From the NCBI RefSeq assembly GCF_012395255.1, contig NZ_JAAZQD010000006.1:124001-188000 (forward strand): DNA of 64,000 nt, written 5' to 3'. The translations under genes were made by a program, and so were the position numbers. The notes under the pieces are model-generated. The model did not search any database. It was not told where the DNA came from and worked only from the letters and a program-made list of their open reading frames with translations. This document shows positions 51,491-60,764 of this stretch, piece by piece; the first letter of the stretch is position 1, and every line of letters starts with the position of its first letter. The stretch comes from Oleiagrimonas citrea. GTDB taxonomy: Bacteria > Pseudomonadota > Gammaproteobacteria > Xanthomonadales > Rhodanobacteraceae.

Positions 51491-52684
51491 TCAGTGCAGT
51501 CGCTGAGCGGGTGGCGGAGCCAGCATGCGATCGGCGTCGAGGTGCACGCGTTCCAGTTCATGCGGTGCGGCGTCGGCGTCGAAGCGTGCGGCCAGCGCGG
51601 CAAGGTGGTCGTCGAGTCGGCCGCCGAGAAGGAGTGCGTTGGCGAGCACATGCATGCGTGCGCCGTCGGTCTGGGCGACGCTGACGGCGATGACACCGAG
51701 GCCCGGCGCGCGGTGCGTGTAGAGCGCCGGGGGCGGCAGGGCGGGATCGGCCGGCGCGTGGATGTCGAGGAACCGCGTCGATGCATCGTCGGCATTGCCG
51801 TCCAGTTGCATCGGCACGGCGTGCGCCTGCAGGACGGCGGCGAACTGGCGCAGTTCGAAGACCCATCCGGCCAGGGTGTGCACATTGTCGTCGGCATCCG
51901 ATGCGCGTTCGCGCAGCTGCGTCAGTGGCGATGCGATCTGCACGGCGCCGTCGGCGTAGCGCATGGGCAGGCCGCGCGCGCTCACCGTGTCCTCGCGTGA
52001 AGCCGGACTCAGCAAGGCCGCTTCGAGCACGTTCCAGAGCGGGGCCAGGTTGGCGTGCTCGTACTGCACGCAGGTCAGCGCCATCAGGTCGTGGCGGCTG
52101 AGATAGCGTGCATGCTCGAGCTGCATGTCGAGCGTGCGCATGAGGAAATCGGCGGTGCGCGTACCGGCTTCGCCGCGGCCGATCAGTTCCACTTCCATGG
52201 CCTCGCCCAGTTCCTTGCCGATGGACTGCGGCGCCTGCAGTGTCCATGGGAGGTACAACATCGGGCTGCCGGCGAGCGCCGGGTCGGGCGTCAGCGGCTG
52301 AGCCGGCATGCGGCCGTCGCGTGCGCCGAAGGCGACGATGCCGCCGCGATCGCGCGGCAGGCGTGCGGCGAGCTCATCCAGGGTCGCGTAGGCGGGAAAC
52401 TGCGGGCGCAGCAATTGCGCGGCGTCGAACAGCGCGCCGGCGACGGCCAGGCGCGTCTCGGTCAGGTCCGGCAGCAGACCGGCCAGGTCGGCGGCGATGA
52501 ATCCCGCCAGCACCTCGATTTCATCGCGTTCGAGCAGGACGCGGGAAGGGTGGGTGCCGGGAGCGCATTCCAGCGCCAGCACGCCGGGGCAGCTGATCAG
52601 GTCGTCGTGGTCCACGCTGGACTCGCCTCGCAAAAGCGCAAGTGTACCGCGAGCGAATACAGTGACCGCGCAGGCTTCCGCCAT
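51491..52684 (-). CDS. Hypothetical protein of unknown family
   Basis: 397 residues from ATG 52684 (a GTG six bases upstream is possible). No signal peptide or membrane segment. It is acidic and rich in leucine and alanine. Recognisable segments such as LPWTLQAPQSIGKELGEAME and ARYLSRHDLMALTCVQYEHA give no family assignment. It is divergent from the thiolase gene with only 47 bases between starts, so the two may share a regulatory region. I do not propose a function. Confidence 0.65.
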   Translation of the reverse strand: MAEACAVTVFARGTLALLRGESSVDHDDLISCPGVLALECAPGTHPSRVLLERDEIEVLAGFIAADLAGLLPDLTETRLAVAGALFDAAQLLRPQFPAYATLDELAARLPRDRGGIVAFGARDGRMPAQPLTPDPALAGSPMLYLPWTLQAPQSIGKELGEAMEVELIGRGEAGTRTADFLMRTLDMQLEHARYLSRHDLMALTCVQYEHANLAPLWNVLEAALLSPASREDTVSARGLPMRYADGAVQIASPLTQLRERASDADDNVHTLAGWVFELRQFAAVLQAHAVPMQLDGNADDASTRFLDIHAPADPALPPPALYTHRAPGLGVIAVSVAQTDGARMHVLANALLLGGRLDDHLAALAARFDADAAPHELERVHLDADRMLAPPPAQRLH

Positions 52685-52731
52685 GGGCACGCGCGCGTTA
52701 CCTTAAGAGGCCCACAGGAGCGGGACAGATC

Positions 52732-54009
52732 ATGCAAAAGCGTGTTGGCGTCATCGGTGGCGTTCGCATTCCCTTCTGCCGCAACAACACCGCGTATGCG
52801 GAGGTCGGCAATTTCGGCATGTCGGTGAAGGTGCTCGGCGCGCTGGTCGAGCGCTTCGGCCTGCACGGCGAGGAATTGGGCGAAGTGGCGATGGGCGCGG
52901 TGCTCAAGCACGCCTCGGACTGGAACATCGCGCGCGAGGCGGTGCTGAGTTCCGGTCTGGCGCCGACCACGCCCGGCATCACCACGGCACGCGCCTGCGG
53001 TACGTCGCTGGACAACGCCATCCTGATCGGCAACAAGATCGCCGCCGGCCAGATCGAGGCCGGCATTGCCGGCGGCAGCGACACCACCAGCGATGTGCCG
53101 GTGGCGCTGAACGATCGGCTGCGCAAGCGTCTGCTGCGCATCAACCGCGCGAAGACGCCGATGGACAAGATCAAGGCGGCGTTTCGCGGTTTCTCCTTCG
53201 GCGAATTCAAGCCGTCGTTCCCGGGCGTGGCCGAGCCGCGCACCGGCAAGTCGATGGGCGACCACTGCGAGCTGATGGCGCGCGAGTGGAACATCAGCCG
53301 CGAGGACCAGGACAAGCTGGCGCTGGAAAGCCATCGCAAACTGGCGGCGGCCTACGAGGCCGGTTTCTTCGACGATCTGCTGGTGCCGTTCCGCGGCCTG
53401 AAGCGCGACGGTTTCCTGCGTCCGGATTCCACCCTGGAGAAACTCGCCTCGCTGCGACCGGCCTTCGACCGCACGTCGGGCCACGGCACGCTGACCGCGG
53501 GCAATTCCACCGGCCTTTCCGATGGTGCTTCCGCCGTGCTGCTGGCCAGTGACGACTGGGCCGCCGCGCATGGGCACACGGTGCAGGCATACATGACCCA
53601 CGCGCGCGTCGCGGCGGTCGATTTCGTGCACGGTGAGGGCTTGCTGATGGCGCCGACCATCGCGGTCCCGCGCATGCTCGCCGAGGCCGGCCTGACGCTG
53701 CAGGACTTCGATTTCTACGAGATCCACGAGGCCTTCGCCGCGCAGGTGCTGTGCACGCTGCGCGCGTGGGAGTCGGAAAGCTACTGCCGTGATCGCCTCG
53801 GTCTGGACAAGCCGCTGGGCTCGATCGACCCGGCCAAGCTCAACGTCCACGGGTCGTCGCTGGCGGTCGGCCATCCGTTCGCTGCCACCGGCTCGCGCAT
53901 CGTCGCGACGCTCGCCAAGCTGCTCGAACAGAAGGGTTCGGGCCGCGGCCTGATCTCGATCTGCACGGCTGGCGGCATGGGCGTGACGGCCATCCTCGAG
54001 CGTCCCTGA
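52732..54009 (+). CDS. Acetyl-CoA C-acyltransferase (FadI-like thiolase)
   Basis: 425 residues, the length of FadI-type thiolases. The nucleophile is Cys89 in TTARACGTSLDNAILIGN. GEGLLMAPTIAVPRMLAEAG and FDFYEIHEAFAAQVLCTLRA precede the catalytic His in AVGHPFAATGSRIVATLAKL and the second Cys in ISICTAGGMGVTAILE. It cleaves 3-ketoacyl-CoA in beta-oxidation. FadJ-like partners are not in this window, so biosynthetic use of the reaction cannot be excluded. ATG 52732 follows an aggagcggg region. Confidence 0.9.
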   Translation: MQKRVGVIGGVRIPFCRNNTAYAEVGNFGMSVKVLGALVERFGLHGEELGEVAMGAVLKHASDWNIAREAVLSSGLAPTTPGITTARACGTSLDNAILIGNKIAAGQIEAGIAGGSDTTSDVPVALNDRLRKRLLRINRAKTPMDKIKAAFRGFSFGEFKPSFPGVAEPRTGKSMGDHCELMAREWNISREDQDKLALESHRKLAAAYEAGFFDDLLVPFRGLKRDGFLRPDSTLEKLASLRPAFDRTSGHGTLTAGNSTGLSDGASAVLLASDDWAAAHGHTVQAYMTHARVAAVDFVHGEGLLMAPTIAVPRMLAEAGLTLQDFDFYEIHEAFAAQVLCTLRAWESESYCRDRLGLDKPLGSIDPAKLNVHGSSLAVGHPFAATGSRIVATLAKLLEQKGSGRGLISICTAGGMGVTAILERP

Positions 54010-54025
54010 TCCGGGAGCGGATTCC

Positions 54026-54520
54026 ATGCCGCGCCTTCGCATCATCCTTGCACTCAGTCTGCTGGTGCTGTTGCTCAGCATCGGCGCGACCGCGCTGCTC
54101 AGCAGCGTGCAGCGCTTGAGTGACGGTGTGACGCTGGACCCGGGCATGCGCGCGACGAAGCCGCTGCCGACCGTGCACAGGCGTCATCGATCGACGCGCG
54201 AGCGGGCTAAGCGCGATGCACGTGCCGATGCGGCCGTCGCGAGCGCACAGGCCATCGAGCCGAGACCCACGTACACGCCGTCGCCGCACTACCCCATCGC
54301 TGCGCTGCGCACGCATCGCGAGGGTCTGGTCCGCGTGCGCGTGATGTTGGATGCTCGGGGACATGTCACGCAGGCGCACGTGCAGCAGTCCAGCGGCGAT
54401 GCCGGCCTGGATCAGGCCGCACTGGCGGCCGCACGGCGCTGGACCTTCGACATGCCGCCGCACGCGCGTCGCGAAGCGGTGCTGCCGATCCGCTTCCGCA
54501 TCGATCCCGGCGTGCGCTGA
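54026..54520 (+). CDS. TonB-like energy transducer, short form
   Basis: 164 residues. An N-terminal membrane segment (LRIILALSLLVLLLSIGATA) is followed by a basic linker and a TonB C-terminal domain: PSPHYPIAALRTHREGLVRV, VMLDARGHVTQAHVQQSSGD and ALAAARRWTFDMPPH. The proline-rich spacer of classical TonB is short and is replaced by an arginine-rich stretch (RRHRSTRERAKRDARADA). No ExbB/ExbD genes are adjacent. It may be an envelope protein rather than a full transducer. Confidence 0.85.
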   Translation: MPRLRIILALSLLVLLLSIGATALLSSVQRLSDGVTLDPGMRATKPLPTVHRRHRSTRERAKRDARADAAVASAQAIEPRPTYTPSPHYPIAALRTHREGLVRVRVMLDARGHVTQAHVQQSSGDAGLDQAALAAARRWTFDMPPHARREAVLPIRFRIDPGVR

Positions 54521-54542
54521 ACGGAAGCGGGCGCTTTGTCGC

Positions 54543-56396
54543 CTACAGAATCCCGCTGAGACCGACGCCGAAGGCGGTGATCATGCGCGTGTAGATGGTC
54601 TTGAATGGCAGCGCGACGCCGGGGAAGTCGCCGACCGCGTGGTAGCACTGGAAGAATTTCGGGTCGTATGGCGTCAGCGGCCGGCAGCCCGGATCGATGT
54701 CGTAGCTGGTGGCGTAGCGGAACGGCCAGAAATCGAACAGCGGAAGGTGCTCGGACACGGTGCCGATGGCCTGGTTGATGTACGTCAGCACCGGCACCTT
54801 GGGTTGGCGCGGGGCGATGGTCCAGGCGTTCTTCGGCTGCGTCTCGCGCAGAATCGAGCGTTTCAGCTGCTCGGCGAAGCGCGAGTCGTAGATGATGATC
54901 CCGGCCTCGGTGTTGTAGTGGTCCGAGCGCGGATCGAAGTTGTGCGAGCCGACCATCGCGAACGCATCGTCGACGACGATGGACTTGGCATGCAGGCCGA
55001 TGCGCATGCCCTGGGTTTCGATCAGCGGCGCCGGGCTGTTGCGGCGGCGAGTGCGGTGCATGTCCTGGCGCGCGATCGGCGCGGAGGGCGGGGCGGATTG
55101 ATCGTCGGCGGCCGGCAGGGTCAGTACCGGCATGTCGGCCGGATGCGGTTTCAGTTCGTAGATCTCGAAACCGTAGTCCTTCAGGTAGCGCTTGCGGTGT
55201 TTGTAGGACATCGCATAGACCGCGAAGGCGTCGGTCGAGGCCAGCGAATTGGTCGACACGATCACGCGCGGGCGCGGCTGCTCACGATGCAGCTTCAGGA
55301 AGATCCGGCGCGCCTGCTTGCTCATCACGAGGTACGGCGTCTGCAGCACGATCTGGTGCTTGGCGTGCGAGATCATGCGCATGATGTGTTCGGTCAGTTC
55401 CTGTGAACGCATGCGCCCCGGGTTGTCGGTCTTGCCGGGGAAGTCGGAGAAGAACTCGACCGGCCCCACGCGAAGCGTGTGATCGAGGATGTGCTGGCCC
55501 AGCCAGCGAGGGTCCTCGGCCTGCCGGCGCACTTCGGCGACGCGCCCGGGGTGCGCGTAGCGGGGCTCCGTCCAATGCACCGGTTTGACGCCGGTTTCGC
55601 GCAGGATGGTATTGACGTCGCGCAGCTGGGTCAGACGCTTGGTGCGCTTGTGCACCCAGAAATGCTGGAAGCTGGTCGCCATCTCGCGCGCAGCGGGGCC
55701 GCCGACCATGACGTCGCGGTCGATGTAGTTGAACTTCGGATCCCAGCCGTAATAGCGATCCTCGATGTTGCGCCCGCCGGTGATGCCGATGGTGCCGTCG
55801 ACGACCATCACCTTGTTGTGCATGCGCTGGTTGAACTGGAAGAAGCAGCACATGATGCCGGCGGCGAATTCCAGCGGCGGCGTCTTGGCGTTGGCGAAGG
55901 TCGGGTTGTACAGGCGCAGCTGGAAATTCGGATTGACCCGCGCCAGCCGCGCCAGCTGGGAGGGATCGGAGAACGAGAACAGCTGGTCGGCGATGATGCG
56001 CACGTGCACGCCGCGCTGGGCCGCGCGCACCAACTCGTCGAGCATCAGTTTTCCGCTGTCGTCGGGCGCCCAGATGTAGGTCTGCAGGTCGATGCTGCGT
56101 TTCGCTGCGCGGATCAGGTTGATGCGCGCGGCGAGGGCCGCTTCGCCGCTGTTGAGCAGCGTGACGACGTGCTGGGGATGCTTGGCCGTGGAGTAGTGCT
56201 GCGCATCCTCGGCCGCGGCCATCAGGGGCGAGGGCGTGGCGCAGTGGTCTGCCCGCTGGCAACGTGTCGCGTTGGCGGGCTGGCTTTGCTGGATGATGGA
56301 GGCGGCCTGGCGTACATGCACCCGCGAGACTGCGCATCCCTGCAGCAACATGATCAGCGCCAGCAGGGACAACGCGCATCGAAGTCGGCTGGTCAT
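54543..56396 (-). CDS. Phospholipase D family lipoprotein, cardiolipin synthase C-like
   Basis: 617 residues. An N-terminal lipobox (MLLQGC, Cys21) suggests lipid anchoring. Two HKD motifs are present: MHNKVMVVDGTIGITGGRNI near 192 and LHAKSIVVDDAFAMVGSHNF near 467. The size and the ALVLLNSGEAALAARINLIR-like segment fit YmdC/ClsC, which makes cardiolipin from phosphatidylethanolamine and phosphatidylglycerol. ClsC normally works with YmdB in E. coli, which is not seen here. It converges on the TonB-like gene with 22 bases between stops. Confidence 0.87.
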   Translation of the reverse strand: MTSRLRCALSLLALIMLLQGCAVSRVHVRQAASIIQQSQPANATRCQRADHCATPSPLMAAAEDAQHYSTAKHPQHVVTLLNSGEAALAARINLIRAAKRSIDLQTYIWAPDDSGKLMLDELVRAAQRGVHVRIIADQLFSFSDPSQLARLARVNPNFQLRLYNPTFANAKTPPLEFAAGIMCCFFQFNQRMHNKVMVVDGTIGITGGRNIEDRYYGWDPKFNYIDRDVMVGGPAAREMATSFQHFWVHKRTKRLTQLRDVNTILRETGVKPVHWTEPRYAHPGRVAEVRRQAEDPRWLGQHILDHTLRVGPVEFFSDFPGKTDNPGRMRSQELTEHIMRMISHAKHQIVLQTPYLVMSKQARRIFLKLHREQPRPRVIVSTNSLASTDAFAVYAMSYKHRKRYLKDYGFEIYELKPHPADMPVLTLPAADDQSAPPSAPIARQDMHRTRRRNSPAPLIETQGMRIGLHAKSIVVDDAFAMVGSHNFDPRSDHYNTEAGIIIYDSRFAEQLKRSILRETQPKNAWTIAPRQPKVPVLTYINQAIGTVSEHLPLFDFWPFRYATSYDIDPGCRPLTPYDPKFFQCYHAVGDFPGVALPFKTIYTRMITAFGVGLSGIL

Positions 56397-56406
56397 GCGG
56401 GCAATT

Positions 56407-57045
56407 CTAGCGGGTGTCCGTCCTGTGCGGCGCGAGTGGCGACGGTGAAGGTTCAGATTCGGCCCGCAGACGGATCACCAGACTCAGGTTCACCCGCGAG
56501 GAAACGAAGGCGCGGTAGGCGCGCATGCCGAAATGCGTGCGATCGAGCCATCCGCGCAGATGCAGCGTGCACTGGTCGAATCCCTGGCCCGGGCATTGCG
56601 TGTCGTACAGACGAAGCGTCATCGGTCGCGTCACGCCATGCAGGGTGATATGTCCCTTCAGGCGTTCATGGTCCCGATGCAGCTGCGCCAGCGGTATGGG
56701 GTCGGAGGTGAAGGTGATGTCCGGATAGGTTCCGGCATCGAAGAAATGCTTGCCGAGCAGTCGCTTTCGATAACGCGAGGGCTTCACGCGGACGCTTTCG
56801 GCACGAATACGCGCCTGGACGCGTGCGGTGCGATGAACCGGATCGATGCGAATCTGGCCGCGAACGTCATCGAATCGACCGATCACCGATTGCCACCAGA
56901 TCAGGCGCACGCTGAATGCCGCGTGCGAGCGACCGCGATCGATGTGCAGTGTGGTGGCGGGGGTGGCCTGAAGCGTCGCGCAGGCGAACAGCGTCGCCAG
57001 TGCGACGAAACATCGCGAGCTTCGCTTGAGCGCGCGCGCATACAT
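56407..57045 (-). CDS. YceI family periplasmic protein
   Basis: 212 residues from ATG 57045 (the frame is open further upstream but overlaps the SixA gene out of register). A signal peptide (SSRCFVALATLFACATLQA) precedes a lipocalin-like YceI fold: HIDRGRSHAAFSVRLIWWQS, RIRAESVRVKPSRYRKRLLG with the TYPDITFTS segment, KGHITLHGVTRPMTLRLYDT and FGMRAYRAFVSSRVNLSLVI. YceI proteins bind polyisoprenoids or other lipids. It is probably co-transcribed with sixA. Confidence 0.88.
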   Translation of the reverse strand: MYARALKRSSRCFVALATLFACATLQATPATTLHIDRGRSHAAFSVRLIWWQSVIGRFDDVRGQIRIDPVHRTARVQARIRAESVRVKPSRYRKRLLGKHFFDAGTYPDITFTSDPIPLAQLHRDHERLKGHITLHGVTRPMTLRLYDTQCPGQGFDQCTLHLRGWLDRTHFGMRAYRAFVSSRVNLSLVIRLRAESEPSPSPLAPHRTDTR

Positions 57046-57071
57046 GGCGCTGGGGCCGGCGATGCGCCCGC

Positions 57072-57545
57072 TCAGGGCGACCAGAAGGCGTGCAGCTGTG
57101 CGCCGCCCGGGTCCAGCGGCAGGTCGGCGCGCAGCCAGGCCAGCCCGGCCGGCGGCATGCCGCGGACTTCGCTGGAACGGCCCTCGCACAGCAGACCGAC
57201 CAGTTGTTCCAGTGCCGGGTTGTGGCCGACCAGCACCAGGATGCCGGATGTGGCGTGCTGTTCGATCAGGTTGATCAGCGTGCCGGGCACGGCGTCGTAG
57301 ATCGCCGGTTCCAGGGTCGGGCTGGTGTCGCTGCCCAGCACGTCGAGCACGTTGCGCGCGGTCATCAGGGCGCGCTGGGCCGGGGAGCACAGTACGCGGG
57401 CTGGTTGCACATTGTGTTCGCGCAACCAGCGGCCGGCGGCGCGCGCTTCGTTCTCGCCGAGTGTGCTGAGAGGGCGTGCGCCGTCGGTGCCGTCGGGTGC
57501 CGAGGACATGGCCGCGGCGTGGCGCAGAAGAATGATGTCATGCAT
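57072..57545 (-). CDS. sixA: SixA-type phosphohistidine phosphatase
   Basis: 157 residues. The catalytic His9 is in IILLRHAAAMSS, the second His in LVLVGHNPALEQLVGLL, and VLCSPAQRALMTARNVLDVL is the typical RAxxTA segment. The family removes phosphate from phosphohistidine, for instance on the HPt domain of ArcB or the nitrogen PTS proteins. Start ATG 57545 agrees with family length; the longer frame would add 33 non-homologous residues. It lies 26 bp before the YceI gene. Confidence 0.9.
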   Translation of the reverse strand: MHDIILLRHAAAMSSAPDGTDGARPLSTLGENEARAAGRWLREHNVQPARVLCSPAQRALMTARNVLDVLGSDTSPTLEPAIYDAVPGTLINLIEQHATSGILVLVGHNPALEQLVGLLCEGRSSEVRGMPPAGLAWLRADLPLDPGGAQLHAFWSP

Positions 57546-57600
57546 GAGCGAAGGATCCGGGGCAAGCGAGCGGGTGTTCGGGCGGCGCGGGGCCGGCGTG

Positions 57601-58239
57601 CTAAGTGTTGCGCGCGATCCATCGCAGTGGCTTGCGCCAGTCATCCTGATGCCGGCGTACGTGTTCGGAAGCGTAGTCGAAGATGCTCTTGCCCAGGCCG
57701 GTCAACAGAACGTAGGCCTGGCTGTCGCGCAGCGCGCCGACCACCGGAAAGGGCAGGTCGCGCAGCAGCGCCACGGCGTCCTGGCTGGCATGTGTCCAGG
57801 GCTTGAGCCGGTTGCCGACGAGACCCACGGGCACTTTGCCACGTTTGACCGGTGGCATGGCGTGCAGCATGTCGACAAATGTGGTGGTGGCGTCCAGATC
57901 GATGACCGACGGGAGCACGGGCACCAGCACTGCATCGGCGCGTTCGAGCCAGGGCGTGAGCTGGTATTCGGTGATGCCGGCGGGGGTGTCGATGATGACC
58001 AGTTCGGTGTCCGGCGGCAGGCGATCGAAGGTCTGGCTGGGCGAGCCGTCCATGCCCAGTACGCCGGGCAGGTGCTCGTGTTCGGCGCGGCGCGCGCACC
58101 AGTGGTAGCTGGAGTGCTGGCGGTCGGCGTCGATGATGACCACGTTGCGCCCCTTCTGCGCGCGTGCGGCGGCCAGATTGGTGGCCAGGGTGGTCTTGCC
58201 GCAACCGCCTTTGCTGCTTGCCACAAGTATCGTCTGCAT
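57601..58239 (-). CDS. ParA family ATPase, orphan
   Basis: 212 residues. The deviant Walker A is SKGGCGKTTLATNLAAARAQ with Lys10 and Lys15, and the Walker B region is LVIIDTPAGIT. The protein has no HTH and no ParB partner beside it, and at 212 residues it is short. It may position a protein cluster or flagellum rather than partition DNA. It sits between the hypothetical exported protein and sixA, 55 bp from the latter. Confidence 0.85.
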   Translation of the reverse strand: MQTILVASSKGGCGKTTLATNLAAARAQKGRNVVIIDADRQHSSYHWCARRAEHEHLPGVLGMDGSPSQTFDRLPPDTELVIIDTPAGITEYQLTPWLERADAVLVPVLPSVIDLDATTTFVDMLHAMPPVKRGKVPVGLVGNRLKPWTHASQDAVALLRDLPFPVVGALRDSQAYVLLTGLGKSIFDYASEHVRRHQDDWRKPLRWIARNT

Positions 58240-58329
58240 CGCCGACTGCTCCCGTAGCTCGAGGGAAGGCCGCCGCGCGGACGCGCGGTGACGTGCGACA
58301 AGCCTACACGGCGCGGGCGTCAGCGCAAG

Positions 58330-59370
58330 TCAGGGCGTTTCCGCGGCCGGGCTGGAGGCCGCCGCCGCCGGTTGCGGCGAGACCTCGTCGGGGGCTTCGA
58401 GCGGAATGCCGGCCATGTGCAGCGTGGCTTGCATCAGGCTCATCTGGGTGCCGCCCTGTCGCGCCAGCATCAGCATGCGCTGTGCCAACTCGGGGTGGGT
58501 GCGGGCCTGTGCCTCCAGCTGCCCGAAATGCCGCACTTGCCAGGTCAGGTCGCGCATCGCGGCGTCGGCTCGGGCGCGTACCGCGGCATCCTCGGACAGC
58601 GTCGACCGCAGGTGCAATCCGAGCGAACGGGCCAGCGGACTGCTGCCCCAGACCAGCACGTGGGCCAGCTTCAGACAGGTGGCGCGGCGTTGCGGCTGCT
58701 CTTTGACCACCTTGGGCAGGCACTGCGCCGCGGCCAAGTGGAAGCCGGGTAGGGGCTGGGCGTCGCCGATGCCGTAGACCAGGGTCATCTGCAGATCGGC
58801 GACCTGTGCGCGCTGGCTGCCCTCGCCCGACAGCGTGGCCGGGGGCGGCGGCAGCTGCATCACGGCGATCGCCAACGCCTGCAGGCTGCGCCCGGTGTAA
58901 TCGTCGTATTGGCTCGCGTTGGCGGCCTTCTGCAAGGCGGCCTCGGTGGCCTTGGCGTCGCCGTTTTGTGCAGCTTGGCCCATGCGCAGTAGCCACACGG
59001 CGGCATTGTCCGGCGCCTGCTTGACCAATGCGTCCAGGGCTTTGGTGTTGGGGCAGTTGTCGGCCTGGGCGTCGCAGTCGCTCAGGCGGACCCAGTTCGC
59101 GGCCGGCCCGGCATCCTGGGCGGCCGCGGCGCGGGTAATCAGATGATGGAAGTCGAGCGGACCGCCGTGGTCGATATCGCCGGCACGTGCCAGCAGGGCC
59201 GCGCCCAGCAGCGGTTTCGGATCGGCCCGCAGAGCCAGCACGGACACCAGGTCATGCTGGAATTGCTCACGCGCCTTACGTTGTGCAGCAGCGTTCTCCG
59301 CATGCGCGGGCAGTACGGTCAGGCCGAACAGGATGGTGAGCAAGGACGTGAAAGCGGTGCGCCACGTCAT
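58330..59370 (-). CDS. Exported hypothetical protein
   Basis: 346 residues with a signal peptide (TAFTSLLTILFGLTVLPAHA). The mature part is alanine/glutamine-rich and helical, with TPR- or Sel1-like segments (NTKALDALVKQAPDNAAVWL and GDAKATEAALQKAANASQYD). Two cysteines in LSDCDAQADNCPN could form a disulfide. Family and function are unknown. It lies 90 bp upstream of the ParA gene. Confidence 0.7.
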   Translation of the reverse strand: MTWRTAFTSLLTILFGLTVLPAHAENAAAQRKAREQFQHDLVSVLALRADPKPLLGAALLARAGDIDHGGPLDFHHLITRAAAAQDAGPAANWVRLSDCDAQADNCPNTKALDALVKQAPDNAAVWLLRMGQAAQNGDAKATEAALQKAANASQYDDYTGRSLQALAIAVMQLPPPPATLSGEGSQRAQVADLQMTLVYGIGDAQPLPGFHLAAAQCLPKVVKEQPQRRATCLKLAHVLVWGSSPLARSLGLHLRSTLSEDAAVRARADAAMRDLTWQVRHFGQLEAQARTHPELAQRMLMLARQGGTQMSLMQATLHMAGIPLEAPDEVSPQPAAAASSPAAETP

Positions 59371-59563
59371 GGCGTTCTTCTCCTTGGCGAGAGCATTCGC
59401 CTCACCTTACGCGCCGATCATGAAGAGCGGCTGAGTCGCGGGCCGTACGCAAACGTCTCGGTAACGTTTTCGTTGTTAGAGTGCGGAGAGGCACTTGTGT
59501 CGGTTCGCGCATGCGCGACGCACGCCGGCACGCACCCATGTTCCAAAATTGCGGAGAACAGCA

Positions 59564-59761
59564 ATGGATGAATTCGCGAACCTGGCCTCCAACGGCGCTC
59601 CTTATTTCGTTGGTTGGGGCACGCTCGCGTTGATCAATGCCGGCCTGGCACAAGGAAAGAATCGCAGCGGCCTGGGCTGGTTTCTGCTGTCCTTGCTGCT
59701 GGGTCCGATCGCCACCCTGGTTCTCGTGCTGCTGCCAAAGCAGCGGCAGACGCTGTTCTGA
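59564..59761 (+). CDS. Small membrane protein (65 residues)
   Basis: MDEFANLASNGAPYFVGWGT opens the protein, followed by LALINAGLAQGKNRSGLGWF and a strong hydrophobic segment LLSLLLGPIATLVLVLLPK. A ggag site lies before ATG 59564. Two membrane segments are likely. The GLGWFLLSLLLGP pattern is shared with small superinfection/inner-membrane proteins of unknown role. It converges with speE, 32 bp away. Confidence 0.65.
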   Translation: MDEFANLASNGAPYFVGWGTLALINAGLAQGKNRSGLGWFLLSLLLGPIATLVLVLLPKQRQTLF

Positions 59762-59793
59762 CCGCGGCGGCGTGACGTACGCCGCCGGCGATC

Positions 59794-60645
59794 TTACTCG
59801 CCCAGTGCCTGGCGCATGAATTCCGGTTGCGCCAGCGCGGCCTTGTGCATGTCGACGTTGTAGTAGCGCGTGGCGAAGGTCTTGGTCGCGGCGCCGCGTT
59901 CGCGGAAGCCGGACAGGTCGCCGCCCTTGCGCGCCATGGTGCAGCTCCACCAGCCGGTCGGGTAGCACGGCTGCGGGAACGGCAGCGTCTTGAGCGCATT
60001 GAAGCCGGCGGTGCGCATCGCGCCGCGCATGGACTTGATCAGGTCCAGGTGCGCCAGCGGCGATTCGGATTGCTGCACCAGCAGGCCGCCGTGACGCAGC
60101 GCCTTGAAGCAGCTGGCGTAGAAATCGGCGTTGAACAGACCCTCGGCCGGACCCACCGGATCGGTGGAATCGACGATCACCAGATCCACGCTGCCCGGCT
60201 CCCGCTCGGCCATGTACTTGATGCCGTCGTCGAACAGCAGTTCCGCGCGCGGATCGTCGTTGGATTCGCACAGCTCCGGGAAGTATTCCTCGGCCAGGCG
60301 CGTGACACGCTCGTCGATGTCGACCTGGGTGACGTGCTCGACTTCCTCGTGCTTGAGCACCTCGCGCAGCGTGCCGCAGTCGCCGCCGCCAATGATGACC
60401 ACGCGCTTGGCCAGCGCATGCGTGAACAGCGCCGGATGCGTCATCATCTCGTGGTACAGGAAGTTGTCGCGCGAAGTCAGCATGACGCAGCCGTCGATCA
60501 CCATCAGGTTGCCCCAATCGGTGGTCTTGTGGATCTCGATGCTCTGGAACGGAGTCTTCTCCGAGTGCAGAAGCGCCTCGGTGCGAAAACCGATGGACGA
60601 GCCGGAAGCCTCGTGGGCCTCGGTGAACCAGCTGGGTTGCGACAT
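59794..60645 (-). CDS. speE: Spermidine synthase
   Basis: 283 residues. SAM-binding VVIIGGGDCGTLREVLKHEE near 84 and DIDERVTRLAEEYFPEL, the putrescine/proton-acceptor region VDSTDPVGPAEGLFNADFYA near 158, and a C-terminal FPQPCYPTGWWSCTMARKGG segment identify it. It transfers an aminopropyl group from decarboxylated SAM to putrescine. Start ATG 60645 is preceded by aagga. It is divergent from speA across 119 bp. Confidence 0.93.
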   Translation of the reverse strand: MSQPSWFTEAHEASGSSIGFRTEALLHSEKTPFQSIEIHKTTDWGNLMVIDGCVMLTSRDNFLYHEMMTHPALFTHALAKRVVIIGGGDCGTLREVLKHEEVEHVTQVDIDERVTRLAEEYFPELCESNDDPRAELLFDDGIKYMAEREPGSVDLVIVDSTDPVGPAEGLFNADFYASCFKALRHGGLLVQQSESPLAHLDLIKSMRGAMRTAGFNALKTLPFPQPCYPTGWWSCTMARKGGDLSGFRERGAATKTFATRYYNVDMHKAALAQPEFMRQALGE

Positions 60646-60764
60646 GACGGTTCCTTGAAAGTCATGGGGGACGCGGATCGACCGCACATTGTAGCGGCTA
60701 GTCCGTATCCGCACATGCTGCACTACACTACGTCGTTTCAGGCTTTCCGCGGAGCACGGCAACG

